A stretch of 64,000 nt of DNA, from positions 21,675,761 through 21,739,760 of the forward strand of contig NC_049983.1 in the NCBI RefSeq assembly GCF_000003815.2, given 5' to 3'. Positions within the stretch are counted from its first letter, which is position 1, and each line of letters begins with the position of its first letter. Source of the DNA: Branchiostoma floridae (Eukaryota; Chordata; Leptocardii; Amphioxiformes; Branchiostomatidae). Under the pieces are notes generated by a model. That model had not been told where the DNA came from. It did no database searches and saw nothing but the letters and a program-made list of their open reading frames with translations. Below, piece by piece: positions 50,347 through 62,199 of this stretch. The position numbers and the translations under genes were made by a program.

Positions 50347-51950
50347 GCAATCAATCAATCAATCAATCAAAGAATTTTATTAGCGTAGCAGATTTCATGT
50401 ACATGGAGACACAGATCTGAACTAGAGTTCCACGAACACATACCTTTGCCAAATAAACCAGGTTTGTTATGTAGAAAGATGTCTGTAAACATAAAAATTT
50501 TATTTCATATGCTATGTTAAGTCACACAAACTCTTATCAACTAGAGTTTGGTGACCTAATACCTCCATGAAAAAGTAAGAACTTGTGTAAATTTAATGCC
50601 AATGACTTACAAGGGGCCCAAAATCTAATCATAAGTCTTTGTAGGGAGGGTGGAGAGGTACATGTGTACAGGTTTTTATTGTTGTAATATTTTAACGAAA
50701 GAAAAATTGCAAGTTCTTGCCCGAGGACTAATTACAACATGGAACATACAGAATACTAAACATACAGAAAATAAAAGACTTTGGTATAGATAACAATGGT
50801 GACAAGTAGAGACAAGTGGCTATTCTAGTAATGATATGTACTAGTACTACTGAGAGCTACAATCTAAGCATATTGGGTTTGACTTCTTTCTGGAAGCAGT
50901 GGAAGGTGACCCACTTTTTCTGTAATGAGTGGGTTATGTGATGTTAACAGGGTTATAGTTTTATTTCCGTCAGTAAACGTTTGGAACTTTTGCAGGCCTC
51001 TTCGAATAGCTCTTTACTTTCCTGGTCATTAGGGAGGCAGTTTGAAATAAAACGTATTTCGTCTTCCACCGGTTTTGAAATACAATAGGTACAGATTCTT
51101 TCACCCAAAAGTACCTTTTTGTACCACCCTTTCTCAATTGCAAGGGGGTGGGCGCTAATTCTAAGTTTATGCACAAAGCCCACCATACCACATATTTATC
51201 TAGAAAATTTTTAATAATTTTCCATGGAATATCCCTTCTTTAGTTTTTTGTAGACAGTCTATGAAAAAATGTACATCTACATGTCCCAGCCTCTTTCTTA
51301 ACAATGTAACGTTACATATATGCTTATTGTCTAACTGTGAATTCATAGAGTTCCATAGAAAAGAGTAACCGATATCGTTTAGACTTTCCCTTACGCCTTG
51401 TAACCAGTATTTCTTACAGCTGTTCGTCGGTTTATATTCAATTTGGTGACAGAGTAATAAAGCGTCTACTCACGGTAGGGGATGTGTTGAAAAGTCAGAG
51501 TGTTTGAGGCGTAGCCAAAACTTGACTGTACGTATGGATATATATATATATAAGTCAATTGGGAACATCCCAAGCTCTGCTCTACTACCTAATGTTACTT
51601 GTATTTCTATGTACGCCCAGAATATTTTTTACAAAATCGGTTCTGTGTAATTTCTGCTGGGTAATTGTCATCTGAATTAACTCTGCCCCAAATCTCACAA
51701 CCCTATGATATAAAAGGTTTGATACATGTTCTAAATAGTTTGACCTGAGCCTTTGGAGACAGAGTTGAATGCATGAGGGGTTTGAGACTGAAAATGGCCT
51801 TTACAAGATTTTTGCGAGGAAAGCTCAATTTCAGACCATGTAGTGAAAGGGGAAGGGGAGATGACAGTGTACCTACCTTTCAGGAGTAGAATTCAGACTA
51901 AGATTGTTGTTATGTACATATGCCCTTACTTTTGGCACGACAAACTGATC
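50347..51950 (-). mobile_element. Decayed LINE 3' part (CR1/L2-like non-LTR retrotransposon)
   Basis: On the - strand, HKLRISAHPLAIEKGWYKK, ERICTYCISKPVEDEIRFI and NCLPNDQESKELF form the Cys-containing C-terminal region that follows reverse transcriptase in many non-LTR elements. Upstream are fragments of the same reading (SLKPLMHSTLSPKAQVKLF, GCEIWG) with many stops. The 3' end has AATAAAA and a (TGAT)n tail at 50350-50375. It is dead and truncated at the 5' end. Confidence 0.8.
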
Positions 51951-52109
51951 ATATGGCCTAAGGGTCAACTGACAGATGCAAGGTCTGACCTTTACTCCTC
52001 TAGAGTATCAGATTTCTCACAGCACTGCCACTGGTGGAATCAACCAAACCAGGCTGGGGGGTTGTAATGCTTCAGAAGTTTTTGACAAGAATGCCCCGGC
52101 TATCCCTAA

Positions 52110-52760
52110 ACTAGCTGCTAGAGGGCCCAAACTTATGTCACTAACTCCTGAGCACAACAGCTATCTAACACCCAAAACTCGTGGCCATACCATGTTCAGA
52201 AGATGGAAAAACACACCCGGAAGTTGCGCTGCAGTACCAAGAGAAGCCGCTAGGGGGCCCATTATCGAACTCCCCCTTTGTTTCCCAGACCCCTACCCAC
52301 CCACCAAATACCAGCTGCATCCGTCGAAGTCTTCTCGAGTTATGCTGTCCGCAGACAAAAGTTTGCAATTAAACCGGCGCCCGCACTTCCATGAAAGCCA
52401 CTAGGGGGCCCAAACTCGCAGCAATCACTCCCTGCTTTAAGGGCTCCCTAACGCTCAAAAATCACGACCGCAGCATTTCCGGAACGCGAGATATCAAGCA
52501 TGCAGGTCCTGCTGCAGTACCTTAGCAAGCCGCTAGGGGGCCCAAACTTGCAGCAATCACTCCCTGCTTTAAGGGCTCCCTAACGCTCAAAAATCACGAC
52601 CGCAGCATGTCCGGAACGCGAGATATCAAGCATGCAGGTCCTGCTGCAGTACCTTAGCAAGCCGCTAGGAGGCCCATTATCAAACTCGACCTTCCTCTTC
52701 CACACCCCTACCCACCCACCAAATATCAGCTGTATCCATCGAAGTCCTCTCGAGTTATGC
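52110..52760. repeat. Complex tandem array with a 132-bp unit
   Basis: The marker GCTAGGGGGCCC recurs at about 52118, 52250, 52401, 52533 and 52665, with spacings 132, 151, 132 and 132. The two central units (AGCAATCACTCCCTGCTTTA, ACGACCGCAGCAT.TCCGGA) are almost identical. The outer ones carry CCATTATC.AACTC and CCCTACCCACCCACCAAATA in place of the core. Confidence 0.85.
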
Positions 52761-53711
52761 TGCTCACAAACGGGGAGAACCACACCACCAAACCGAAAAC
52801 ATAACCTTAGCCATTCTGGCAAAGGTAATAAGTCGCTAACTCACAGTGTTTAAAATCGAAGGTGTTAAAATCATAACGGAGGAGACAAATTGACACCTGG
52901 AACATACTTAAAACTACGTACATATAAAATAAAAAACACATGTAGTGTGTTGCTATTCCAATGTGTTGCTATTCCATACAATAAAGAAGATATGCATTTT
53001 CTACACATAAATTACCTCCAAATCTGAGTTTAAAGACTCATAACTTCCTAAAGATGCGGAGTATCGACAAAATATTCATTATTTTGTGTTTCCCAATGCA
53101 TGTTTTATCTATGAACAAACACAGAAAATTGTTGATGTTTGATAATTTTACCCAGCCTTCTGTACTTTGCCCCCCAAAGCGATGTCCATTCTAATGACGT
53201 CAACGTCATTTGGTCACGCTATTACAATAAGAAACGTACATAAAAGCTTGCTATTGTACATAGAAATAAACTTTGGTTATTGCAGATTTTAAAAATCCAT
53301 AGTATCTCTGGTCCCTCTCGGTGGTACAAAAAAAAATCGCCCTGGCCCATGGACTACGAGTATGCAGAACAGTGAACACATTCGCCTTCGCAGAGGGACC
53401 ACAGTCATGTCGAAACCCCAATAGGCTGAGTTAGCTAGCCGTTAGGGACCGGACGTAGAAGGATGGCAGAACACAGTTCAACGTAGAATAGCATCAAGTC
53501 AATTAAGAAGGGATTAAGAAATTGTAAGGATTTGTTTATTGCACGAATTATAACTTGATTCATCAAAAAAATCTATACATCAAATAGCTTCCTGAAGAGA
53601 GGTGCTTGTAACATACGTGATTTGGAAAGATCAGATAATGTGTTCACTTAAATTATGCTAATGATAGACCACTTTGCAGTGAGACAAACAAATTGAATAA
53701 AGACTAGACTA

Positions 53712-53935
53712 AAAGAGACTCTTTTTACACAACCATTGCTTTATTCACACCGACGTTTCGGTGACCGTCTGTCACCTTCTTCAGGGCATTTCTGACTGTT
53801 TCACATTGTACTGCAGGACAGGTGTCGCTACTCAAAGTTCAGATGCGGTCACAAAACGTAAAGTATTTACATATGTACAGACAGACAAACGTCGGTGTGA
53901 ATAAAGCAATGGTTGTGTAAAAAGAGTCTCTTTAT
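53712..53935. mobile_element. Foldback element with 45-bp near-perfect inverted repeats
   Basis: AAAGAGACTCTTTTTACACA, ACCATTGCTTTATTCACACC, GACGTTT at the left is inverted exactly at the right (AAACGTC..CTCTTT). The inside has GGTGACCGTCTGTCACCTTCTTCAG, a motif I associate with retroelement 3' parts, but the class is not certain. Confidence 0.8.
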
Positions 53936-54059
53936 TCAGTGACGTACCAACCTGATGAAACTATTCACGGAGACAAACAAATTGTTTTCAAAATACCATA
54001 TATAGCATTGAACCCTAGGTTCTGCAACCGTTAGTATCGCCAGGTGTAACAGTCAATAG

Positions 54060-54460
54060 CAACAGTTATACTTCATGCGCATTATCATTGGATGGTGTTG
54101 CTGGGTAGATTATAAATTTTGTCGACTCAGTGACAAACATGTTTGCTTTAAACTTTGACGGGATTTTGAGATTGACGTATGACAGTTAATAACATTAGTT
54201 TCATATATTTACATACGCATGCTCACTATTTGATGCTACTGGGTAGATAACAATTTTCCGCGACGCAACAAAACATGTTTGCTTGATCTTAGTTAAACTT
54301 TGACGGAATTTTGACATTGACAATTGATAACATTGGTTTCATATATTGACATACGCATGCTCCGTATTTGATGCTATCACTGGCAGATTACAAATTTCCG
54401 CGACGCAGCAAAAACATGTTTGCTGGTTCGTAGTACTTTAAACTTTGACGGACTTTTGAG
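54060..54460. repeat. Three-copy tandem repeat, about 138 bp
   Basis: TTGATGCTACTGGGTAGAT, TTCCGCGACGCA, AACATGTTTGCTT, AAACTTTGACGG and TTTCATATAT recur at about 54092, 54230 and 54368. The array ends about 50 bases before a possible signal-peptide exon. Confidence 0.85.
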
Positions 54461-54509
54461 AGAGATTTTCAACTCGGAAAGACGAGGCTACCACCGTTTA
54501 GCTTTAAAA

Positions 54510-54570
54510 ATGGTACGATTACTGTTTCTGCTTGTGGTGACGACCCTTTTCAGACACTCCCGTCAACAAG
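54510..54570 (+). CDS. Possible first exon of a secreted-protein gene
   Basis: ATG at 54510 (context TTAAAAATGG) encodes MVRLLFLLVVTTLFRHSRQ, which reads as a signal peptide. It ends at donor AACAAG|GTAGGC in phase 1, the usual phase for a signal-peptide exon. The only downstream phase 1 exon candidate I found is at 58810. I recognise no family. Confidence 0.3.
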
Positions 54571-54923
54571 GTAGGCGTATGTCATAAATCTTAAAGAGTT
54601 AAACTGCAAGATTGTCGGCTTAAATACCAACTACCGTCATATCGACTAGCAGTGTTTATTTGGGCTGCACATTATTTCAAAAGAACAATATTCAGGATAC
54701 TGAAAAAAGTGCTTTTGAAACATCATTTAAATCTCTCCAAATAGATGATTGATATAGAAAGAAAAAATCGTAATCTTTATTCAAACTGGTCCTGCTGCCA
54801 ACCCACCTTTTTTTCTGTCGAGAGGTGGTTTGTATAGCTCGTCCACTTTGAATAAACATAAGTAGACCCAAGTTTGGAGGCAACTAGCGGCTTTTTCTAG
54901 GATTACATGATTACGAATTATTT

Positions 54924-54924
<1 letters not shown>

Positions 54925-54961
<37 letters not shown>
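54925..54961. repeat. (GT)n microsatellite
   Basis: An uninterrupted GT run of about 36 bases. Confidence 0.97.
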
Positions 54962-55582
54962 TGTAACATAAACAGATACCAAACACGCAAATGAGCAACT
55001 GATTTGCATAATTAATGAAAAATTGCCAAGGCGCTTAATGATAAATGATACTGAATAGGAACTCAAGTTCATGCATAGACCTGCCGTCTAAGTGAAACAC
55101 GGATTTGGATCAGGGTTAAAACCAATTTTGAGTACTCGAGTCAACAAGATCATTTGCGCAAAAAAATGACTACGTTAGACGCAAGGTTACTAAGTATTGC
55201 CGGCTCTTACATAAAAACACGCATAATTAACGATCGGCATGGAAACTTTTACACCTGAGACATATAGGTATGCGAAACACAAACCTCATGAGTTTATTTA
55301 GACCTGAACAAACAAGATTAACTGCAGCGTGGAACGCCCTCCCCATCTTAGGTCACGGTCATTCTATGGAGCGCCAACGGTGTCAAAAGAAGAAAAATCG
55401 TCGCGAGGAAAGAAAACGCGGAGAGAGATAAAAGAAACCGCGCGAGAGGAAATAAACTACACCCGTCAGAGGGAAAACAAAAGAGGGCGCGAGAGGAAAA
55501 ACGGACATTTGGTGATGGATGGGAGTAAATGCTTAAACAACGTTACTGATGACTTGGATATCATAGATTACCTCTGACAGCA

Positions 55583-55700
55583 TCTCTGTGTGTGTGTGTT
55601 TGTATGTATATTTGTATGTATGTGCGTATGTATCATGTATGTGTGTGTGCGTATGTGTGTGCACGTGTGTGTGTATGTGCGTGTGTACAATGTATTTCGT
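55583..55700. repeat. TGTG/TATG simple repeat
   Basis: Alternating TGTGTG and GTATGTAT tracts with CGTATG variants; non-coding. Confidence 0.9.
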
Positions 55701-55969
55701 GACTAGTTATTATGACCGGCCGTGCATGATGAGTGCTTGTGTACACTGTGTTCATTTGAACGCATAAGTAAAATTGTTAAACAGAATCGCTACCCCAGCA
55801 TTGCACATGTACATTTGCCAGTCTAAGTATACTATGTAGACATCACTTCATTCAATAGAATTGTATTCATATCGAATATACAATAATTTTCTCTAATCAT
55901 TTGACAGAAAGTTATTACCGAGAGTCTTGTCATATATGCATATAAGGTACTTGCTCTTGCTCTCTTTCC

Positions 55970-56021
<52 letters not shown>
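55970..56021. repeat. (CA)n microsatellite
   Basis: An uninterrupted CA run of about 50 bases. Confidence 0.97.
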
Positions 56022-56023
<2 letters not shown>

Positions 56024-56094
56024 CAAACAAACAAACTCGCATACACTCAACAACAATGTCGATGGCATGCTCTCACATAAAGTAATCTTGCCAC

Positions 56095-56440
56095 GATTTT
56101 CTCTCCCGTAAAGTATCCATTCTCCCAAGCACCGTTACACGATATTTCCTCTCCCACAAAGTATTTTCTCTCGCGCTAGATATTTTCTGTAGGGGAGAAA
56201 ACATCTTGCGCAAGATAAAATATTTTGCGGGATGGAAAATATCTTACGTGAGAGATAATACTTTGCGGGAAAGTAATATCTTGCGAGAGGGAAAATATCT
56301 TTCGCGAGAGAAAATATTTTGCAGAAGAGAATAGAGATCTTACGCGAGAGATGATACTTTGCGCGAGGGAAAATATCTTGCGTGAGAGAAAATACCTTGC
56401 GGGAGAAAACAAATCTTATGTGAGAGAAAACACCGACTAT
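56095..56440. repeat. Array of about 20-bp units, reverse relative of the 60-62 kb satellite
   Basis: Variants of GCGAGAGAAAATATCTTGC repeat about 15 times. On the - strand this reads TATTTTCTCTCGCGCAAG, the same motif as TATTTTCTCTCCCGCACG in the large array at 60.4-62.1 kb. The open frame on the - strand here has the same ARYFLSRKIFSL-like text and is a by-product of the repeat. Confidence 0.85.
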
Positions 56441-57239
56441 TTTGCAGACAGTCGTCTAAGCCTACACAAACACCATTAAAGAACTGTGTATCTGGATGAT
56501 TAAGAAGTATAGCAAAGTGTGATCTTGATGTGGGTAAAATGGTGCTTTAACATTTGAAGGATAATGCATGAAACACAGTTCCATGTGTCTAGTATGTTAT
56601 AGATATGCATCGCATCATACATCGCAAATCATGATTGTTGCGGTTACAACTGAGCAAGAAAGTCCAGCCTTTCCTCAGCCGGGAATGAATGAGAATTTAA
56701 ATCAACAGATGTTGTCCTAAACGTCTACAGGTGCCTTATTACGATTGGCATGTCAATAGGGCAAACAATTCTTATTGAATGGGGCATCCTGCCAAAAGGC
56801 TGGACCTATTTCGATAATAAATAGTACGTGTGTTTTAATATGGCTCGCAATTAAATTATCACCTAACTTTACCCACCACAGGCATTGATTTTACAACAAC
56901 AACATTTTATTCATGTCATTATGATAATGCAGTTTCATCTCGCTCACGTTCTTCTTTCGCCTGACGTGCCTGATTATTATTCCTATCCCCCTGGCGTTTA
57001 TTTCCTCCCGCCCAGGATTTGTCCTCGCTCGCAGCAAGTCAGCCAGCGCGAGCGAGAAGTAAAAACACCACATGCAAACGCGAGAAATTACTTTACCGAA
57101 ATCAAGACCCAGAAGTAAGATAGACCTCACACTCGCATTGTATATTTTAGGATTTGTATTTAGTACAAACAAACGTTTTTCTTCCCAGTTTGCACCCATC
57201 GATCCCTTTTCGCGGCGTTGTCTTTCGCGTGTGCCTGTG

Positions 57240-57360
57240 ATTTTGTTTTCTCTCTCTCGGCGGAAACGATGATGATGATTTTTCCTCTCTCTCAGCGAAA
57301 ACGATGATGATGATTTTTCCTCTCTCTCGGCGAAAACGATGATGATGATTTGCGAGCGAG
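57240..57360. repeat. Three-copy tandem repeat, about 39 bp
   Basis: TTTCCTCTCTCTCGGCGAAA then ACGATGATGATGATT repeats three times. The unit again begins with the CTCTCTC-GCG theme seen in the arrays at 56.1 and 60.4 kb. Confidence 0.85.
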
Positions 57361-57706
57361 GAAAAAAACCGCATGCAAGCGCGAGAGAACAAATCACCAA
57401 AATCGCATGCAAACGCGAGAGGTGATACTGACCGCTGACGTCACGCCCCCTCAGACGTGAACAGGATGGGATTGCTTCAGCCACTGGTCCGCTACAACAT
57501 GCAACACTGAGCTCAGGTATAAGAGTCTGTTTATATAGGCCTTACAACTACATGTGACCTGCACTATGAGACATAAATTTGCTACAAAATAACCGAGTCA
57601 TGAAGAAGATTTGTTGGTTGTTTGGTAGCCGTAATAGGCGTAAATAAAGTAGGGAGGCGGGCGAGGGTAGGGCGTCCCTTCGCCCCCCTCCCACTCAGAT
57701 ATTATA

Positions 57707-57799
57707 CAGTAGAAGCCAGTTAATTGCCCAACGGATTAACACACACTTCTGTTAGGCAGTGCAACAGGCAGTACAATTAAGCGGCTTCTACTGTGTACT
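57707..57799. mobile_element. pogo/Tigger-like MITE, short copy
   Basis: TACAGTAGAAGCCAGTTAAT at the left and TTAAGCGGCTTCTACTGT at the right are inverted copies with TA at the outer ends. This fits pogo-type elements that duplicate TA. Confidence 0.7.
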
Positions 57800-57956
57800 A
57801 GTACTTTTAGGAAGGGCATGGCATTGGCGCAAAATACAGGGAACCCAGCATGCATCTATAGAGTCACAGTCACAGTCTAGCAAAATAATTGTTCACTGTA
57901 TTATAGCAAATGATAGAAATTCCCTCTTCCATATAAAACAGGTTCCAAGTTTTGGA

Positions 57957-58118
57957 TACAGTAGAAGCAGCTTAATTGCACGGCCTATTTGCCAGTGAAT
58001 TTCGTGCAATTATCCGGCTGGTGCAATAATGCGAAGTTGTCTAGCAGGACCACACCGGTTTGGGATTTTGGGATTCCGTGCGTTAATCCGTTGTGCAATT
58101 AACTGGCTTCTACTGTAT
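57957..58118. mobile_element. pogo/Tigger-like MITE, second copy
   Basis: TACAGTAGAAGCAGCTTAAT and GCAATTAACTGGCTTCTACTGTA are inverted. The ends match the first copy 250 bases away. The inside has ATTAATCCG-type half-repeats. Confidence 0.75.
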
Positions 58119-58809
58119 TAAGCACACAAAAATGTATTCCGTTACGTATTATGCAATGTGACCAAGGATACACACACGCCAAGGAGGCATGCATGCCTGT
58201 CCATGGTGCTGAACACATTTTCAAAATGCTACTGAATATTGAAGCTTTAAAGCTAGAAACAGATGAAAGGCACCAAAGAAGCCTAGAAACTCTATTAAAA
58301 CCCTGCCTGAAAGAACTTCCCATTTCTTTGTTATCGTGACCTTGTTAAAATGACCTTGATCCCACAAGACTCATACAGATGCAGTGTTTCATTGTTGAAC
58401 CTAGATTCCAATCTAATGACATTAACTGTTACATCCTGTATTCTATAATTTTTGCCATTTTGTCTGTCCATCTGTGATTAAAATCTGAGTATCTGCACTA
58501 AATCAGTAAGAGTCTCATTGAAACTCTGTCTGGATGTCTGCTAGCCTTAGTCATTTCATCATCTGATGGAATGGGGTAGCTAGCTATGGGACAAAATACT
58601 TGTATATGGCTACTCCATAATTTTGACAGATAGAATAATAAAGATAAGGTCATCTCGAGAGCTATGAATTGGCCTGTAAAGGTGGATGAAGTGACTGATC
58701 ATGTTCTGATTTTTCTATCTTGTAATTTTTCAAACCTGGTATGGTTTGGACTATGATTTCCGACAATGCTTGAAATGTCAAATCTCACTCTCCTGTTTCC
58801 ATTCTCCAG

Positions 58810-58952
58810 ATGGAGCACCTTCATGGGAAAAGAAGCAGAACTTGGTCCATGAGAGAGTAAACGGGGAGAAACCAGACCTGGTCCCAGCCAACAGGACATG
58901 GATTGTAACCAGTTTTGCAAATTTTAAAAACAGTTGTAAATTTTTTTTTTAG
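58810..58952 (+). CDS. Possible terminal exon, unrecognised
   Basis: A strong acceptor, TTTCCATTCTCCAG, in phase 1 opens DGAPSWEKKQNLVHERVNGE, KPDLVPANRTWIVTSFANF and runs to a TAG. The last residues KFFF and the stop come from a T10 run that looks like the poly(A) tail of a - strand retroposed insert. The original exon may therefore have been longer. It would fit in phase behind the exon at 54510, but that is speculation. Confidence 0.22.
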
Positions 58953-59090
58953 AGATTTTATTGGCAAGATAAAAATTCAAAATGTATATCATTTCAGCCG
59001 GCATCATTTTTTGTACATACAGAAATGCAATAAGATTGTGAGGCATGTGTAACGTTTCAAGTATCTATTAAAGCTGTCAAGAAGATTCAA
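58941..59090 (-). mobile_element. Possible retroposed 3' end with poly(A)
   Basis: On the - strand, GCCAATAAAATCTCT is followed by A10. An AATAAA close to a poly(A) run suggests the 3' end of a retroposed sequence. Its 5' extent is unclear. Confidence 0.4.
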
Positions 59091-59614
59091 AGTGTATGTG
59101 ACTTATTGTTGCATCTTTGCTTTTACTGCATACATCTGTAGATGGTAAGATTATGAGAATGTATATGGCAGCAATCATTTTCCACTTTATCCCAATTCTT
59201 CTTTCTTGAATGAAAGAAGACTTTTGGGGCTAAGATTACCCATGTAAACTTCCCAAAGAATGTGACACTGTCAGTATCATCTTTTGAAAAGAGTCTGCAA
59301 TATGATCAAAAGCAGAATAGTTTCTTACCCATCCCTCCTCAAGAAAAATTGTGACTATGACACTACCAGTAGTACCCTTTTTGGTATGTCTGTGTGTCAG
59401 TGTTTCCGGATATTTTTTGAAATGTAAACACTTTATCAATATGAAAAGAATCCTAAACAATCAGGTCATTCATTGTTTCTGTACCATATTTTGACAACTC
59501 TGCCCATCTTGTTTGAATCAACACCAGCAGAAATTTAATGGAAAGAAGATCTTTATTCCCTTTACAGTACATATACTGGGTAATGTGCAGGTCAAGACAA
59601 AATGGTATTTAACA

Positions 59615-60260
59615 GATACATGATGATGATGATGATGATGACTTTATTGAAAATTCGCAGTGGGACCACTGAATTGCATTCAATTTACATTTGAAACACA
59701 CAATAACAAGAGTCAAATATTACACATTACTAGGACTAAGTACTATATACATATATACATTGGTTAAAATTTCATTTGGACGATTGTCTGATAACAGAGG
59801 AGTATTATTATAGTGAAGTGTCTGGCAAGTTAGCACAAGAACAAATTTGACTGCCCCTGTGATGGTGAAGATGTATAAACAGATATGTCTTATAATCAAA
59901 AGTTATATCAAGTTATTAGATATATCAATTCCTCAAAATTTCTTAGGTGTATGAATTCATGGGAAACATATATAGCATCAGTAGTACTAGTCTACAAAAT
60001 ATAACAATCTATTGTATAAGCCACATTCTATAAAATTGAGTTCATCTTCTATCTTATCTTGATTACAGTATCTTCCATTTTCAATTAATGATTTGTGGCA
60101 GCCAATCCCCTGTCTTGTTAATTTCTTTGGGCAGTCCTCTACTGTATATTGTCAATATCTATATCCTGTTCTTGACTTCAACAGTCTATATGACCTTAGT
60201 TTGTTTTTAGCGGATCCAGGTAATGTTATAATCATCAGTTTCTTTTAATAGATTTTATCA
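59615..60260 (-). mobile_element. Second decayed LINE 3' end
   Basis: On the - strand the fragments LTRQGIGCHKSLIENGRYCNQ, in two blocks, and IEDELNFIECGLYN are the same C-terminal LINE region as at 50.9-51.2 kb. The element ends TTCAATAAAGTC(ATC)n at about 59620-59645, a typical microsatellite-tailed 3' end. Confidence 0.75.
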
Positions 60261-60339
60261 ATAATCAATCAATGTCATGACATTTCCATAAAATGTTTCC
60301 GTTTTTCATCATATTCCCGACTATTCTATACTAGGTAGG

Positions 60340-62130
60340 CTGTTTATTTCTTCTCTCCGCATTTATTTCCTCTCTCGAAGGATATTTCCTCTCTCGCACA
60401 ATATTCCCTATATCTCCACCTTTGTTTTCTCTCTTGCACAATATTTAATTTCTCTCCACCTTTATTTCCTCTCTCGCACGACATTTCCTATCTCTATGGT
60501 TTTATTTCCCCTTCCGCACGACATTTCCTATCTCTATGGTTTTATTTCCTCTCCCGCACGATATTTCCTATCCCTCCACCTTTATTTCCTCTCCCGCACG
60601 ATATTTCCTATCTCTCCACCTATATTTTCTCTCCCGCACGGTATTTCCTATCCCTCCACCTATATTTTCTCTCCCGCACGATATTTCCTATCCCTCCACC
60701 TTTATTTCCTCTCCCGCACGGTATTTCCTATCCCTCCACCTTTATTTTCTCTCCCGCACGGTATTTCCTATCCCTCCACCTTTATTTTCTCTCCCGCACG
60801 GTATTTCCTATCCCTCCACCTTTATTTCCTCTCCTGCACGATATTTCCTATCCCTCCACCTTTATTTTCTCTCCCGCACGATATTTCCTATCTCTCCACC
60901 TATATTTTCTCTCCCGCACGGTATTTCCTATCCCTCCACCTTTATTTTCTCTCCCGCACGGTATTTCCTTTCTCTCCAGCTTTATTTCCTCTCCTGCACG
61001 GTATTTCCTCTCTGTCTCCACCTTTATTTTCTCTCCCGCGCGGTATTTCCTATCTCTATGGTTTTATTTCCTCTCCTGCATGACGATATTCCTATCTCTC
61101 GACGTTTATTTAATCTCCCGCATGGTATTTCCTATCTCTATGGTTTTATTTCCTCTCCCGCACGGTATTTCCTATCCCTCCACCTTTATTTCCTCTCCCG
61201 CACGATATTTTCTATCTCTATGGTTTTATTTTCTCTTCCGCACGGTATTTCCTATCTCTCCACATTTTTTCCCTCTCGCGCGGTATTTCCTATCTCTCCT
61301 CCTTCATTTTCTCTCCCGCACGATATTTTCTATCTCTTTGGTTTTATTTCCTCTCCCGCACGATATTTCCTATCTCTCCACCTTTATTTTCTCTCTCGCA
61401 CGGTATTTCCTATCTTTCCACCTTTATTTTCTCTCTCGCATGGTATTTCCTATCTCTTTGGTTTTATTTCCTCTCCCGCACGGTATTTCCTATCTTTCCA
61501 CCTTTATTTTCTATCCCGCACGGTATTTCCTATCTTTCCACCTTTATTTTCTCTCTCGCACGGTATTTCCTATCTCTATGGTTTTATTTCCTCTCCCGCA
61601 CGATATTTCCTATCTCTCCACCTTTATTTTCTTTCCCGCACGGTATTTCCTATCTCTCCACCTTTATTTCCCCTCACGCACGGTATTTCCTATCTATATA
61701 TGGTTTTTATTATTCCCCCCCCCCGCACGGTATTTCCTATCTCTCCATCTTTATTTCCTCTCCCGCACGATATTTTTTATCTCTATCCATGGTTCAATTT
61801 CTCTTCCGCACGGTATTTCCTATCTCTCCACCTTTATTTTCTCTCTCGCACGGTATTTCCTATCCCTCCACCTTTATTTCCTCTCCCTCACGGTATTTCC
61901 TATCTCTATAGTTTTATTTCCTCTCTCGCACGTTATTTCCTACCTCTACCCCTTTATTTCCTATCTTTATAGTTTTATTTCCTCTCTCGCAGTTTATTTC
62001 CTCCCTGTCAACTTTATTTCCTCTCTCGCACTTTATTTCCTTTCTCGCACGATATTTCCTCTCTCTCTGGTTTTATTTTCTCTCTCGCACGATATTTCTT
62101 CTCTCTCCACGGTTTTATCTCTCTCGCGCA
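60340..62130. repeat. 1.8 kb satellite, 40-bp unit, stop-free in three frames
   Basis: The unit is GTATTTCCTATCCCTCCACC plus TTTATTTTCTCTCCCGCACG, itself two related 20-mers. About 40 copies are present, most regular at 60.54-61.0 kb and drifting toward 62 kb. The unit has no stop in three + strand frames, so open frames of up to 478 codons appear (period 40 residues, ARYFLSLHLYFLSRTVFPI). They lack splice signals, composition or homology to suggest a protein. Confidence 0.95.
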
Positions 62131-62199
62131 CGATTTTATCCTCCGCGCGACTTTTGACCCCATTTGGCGTGCCATAGTCATTCCGTTCACCTTGTTGTT

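Noticed and set aside
51976-52404. 142-codon + strand frame
   Set aside because: It runs through the 132-bp array and is open in a repeat-dependent way; there is no recognisable protein.
60496-62177. Open frames of 195, 478 and 365 codons
   Set aside because: They follow the 40-bp satellite exactly, overlap each other in different frames and have a 40-residue period. They are products of a stop-free repeat.
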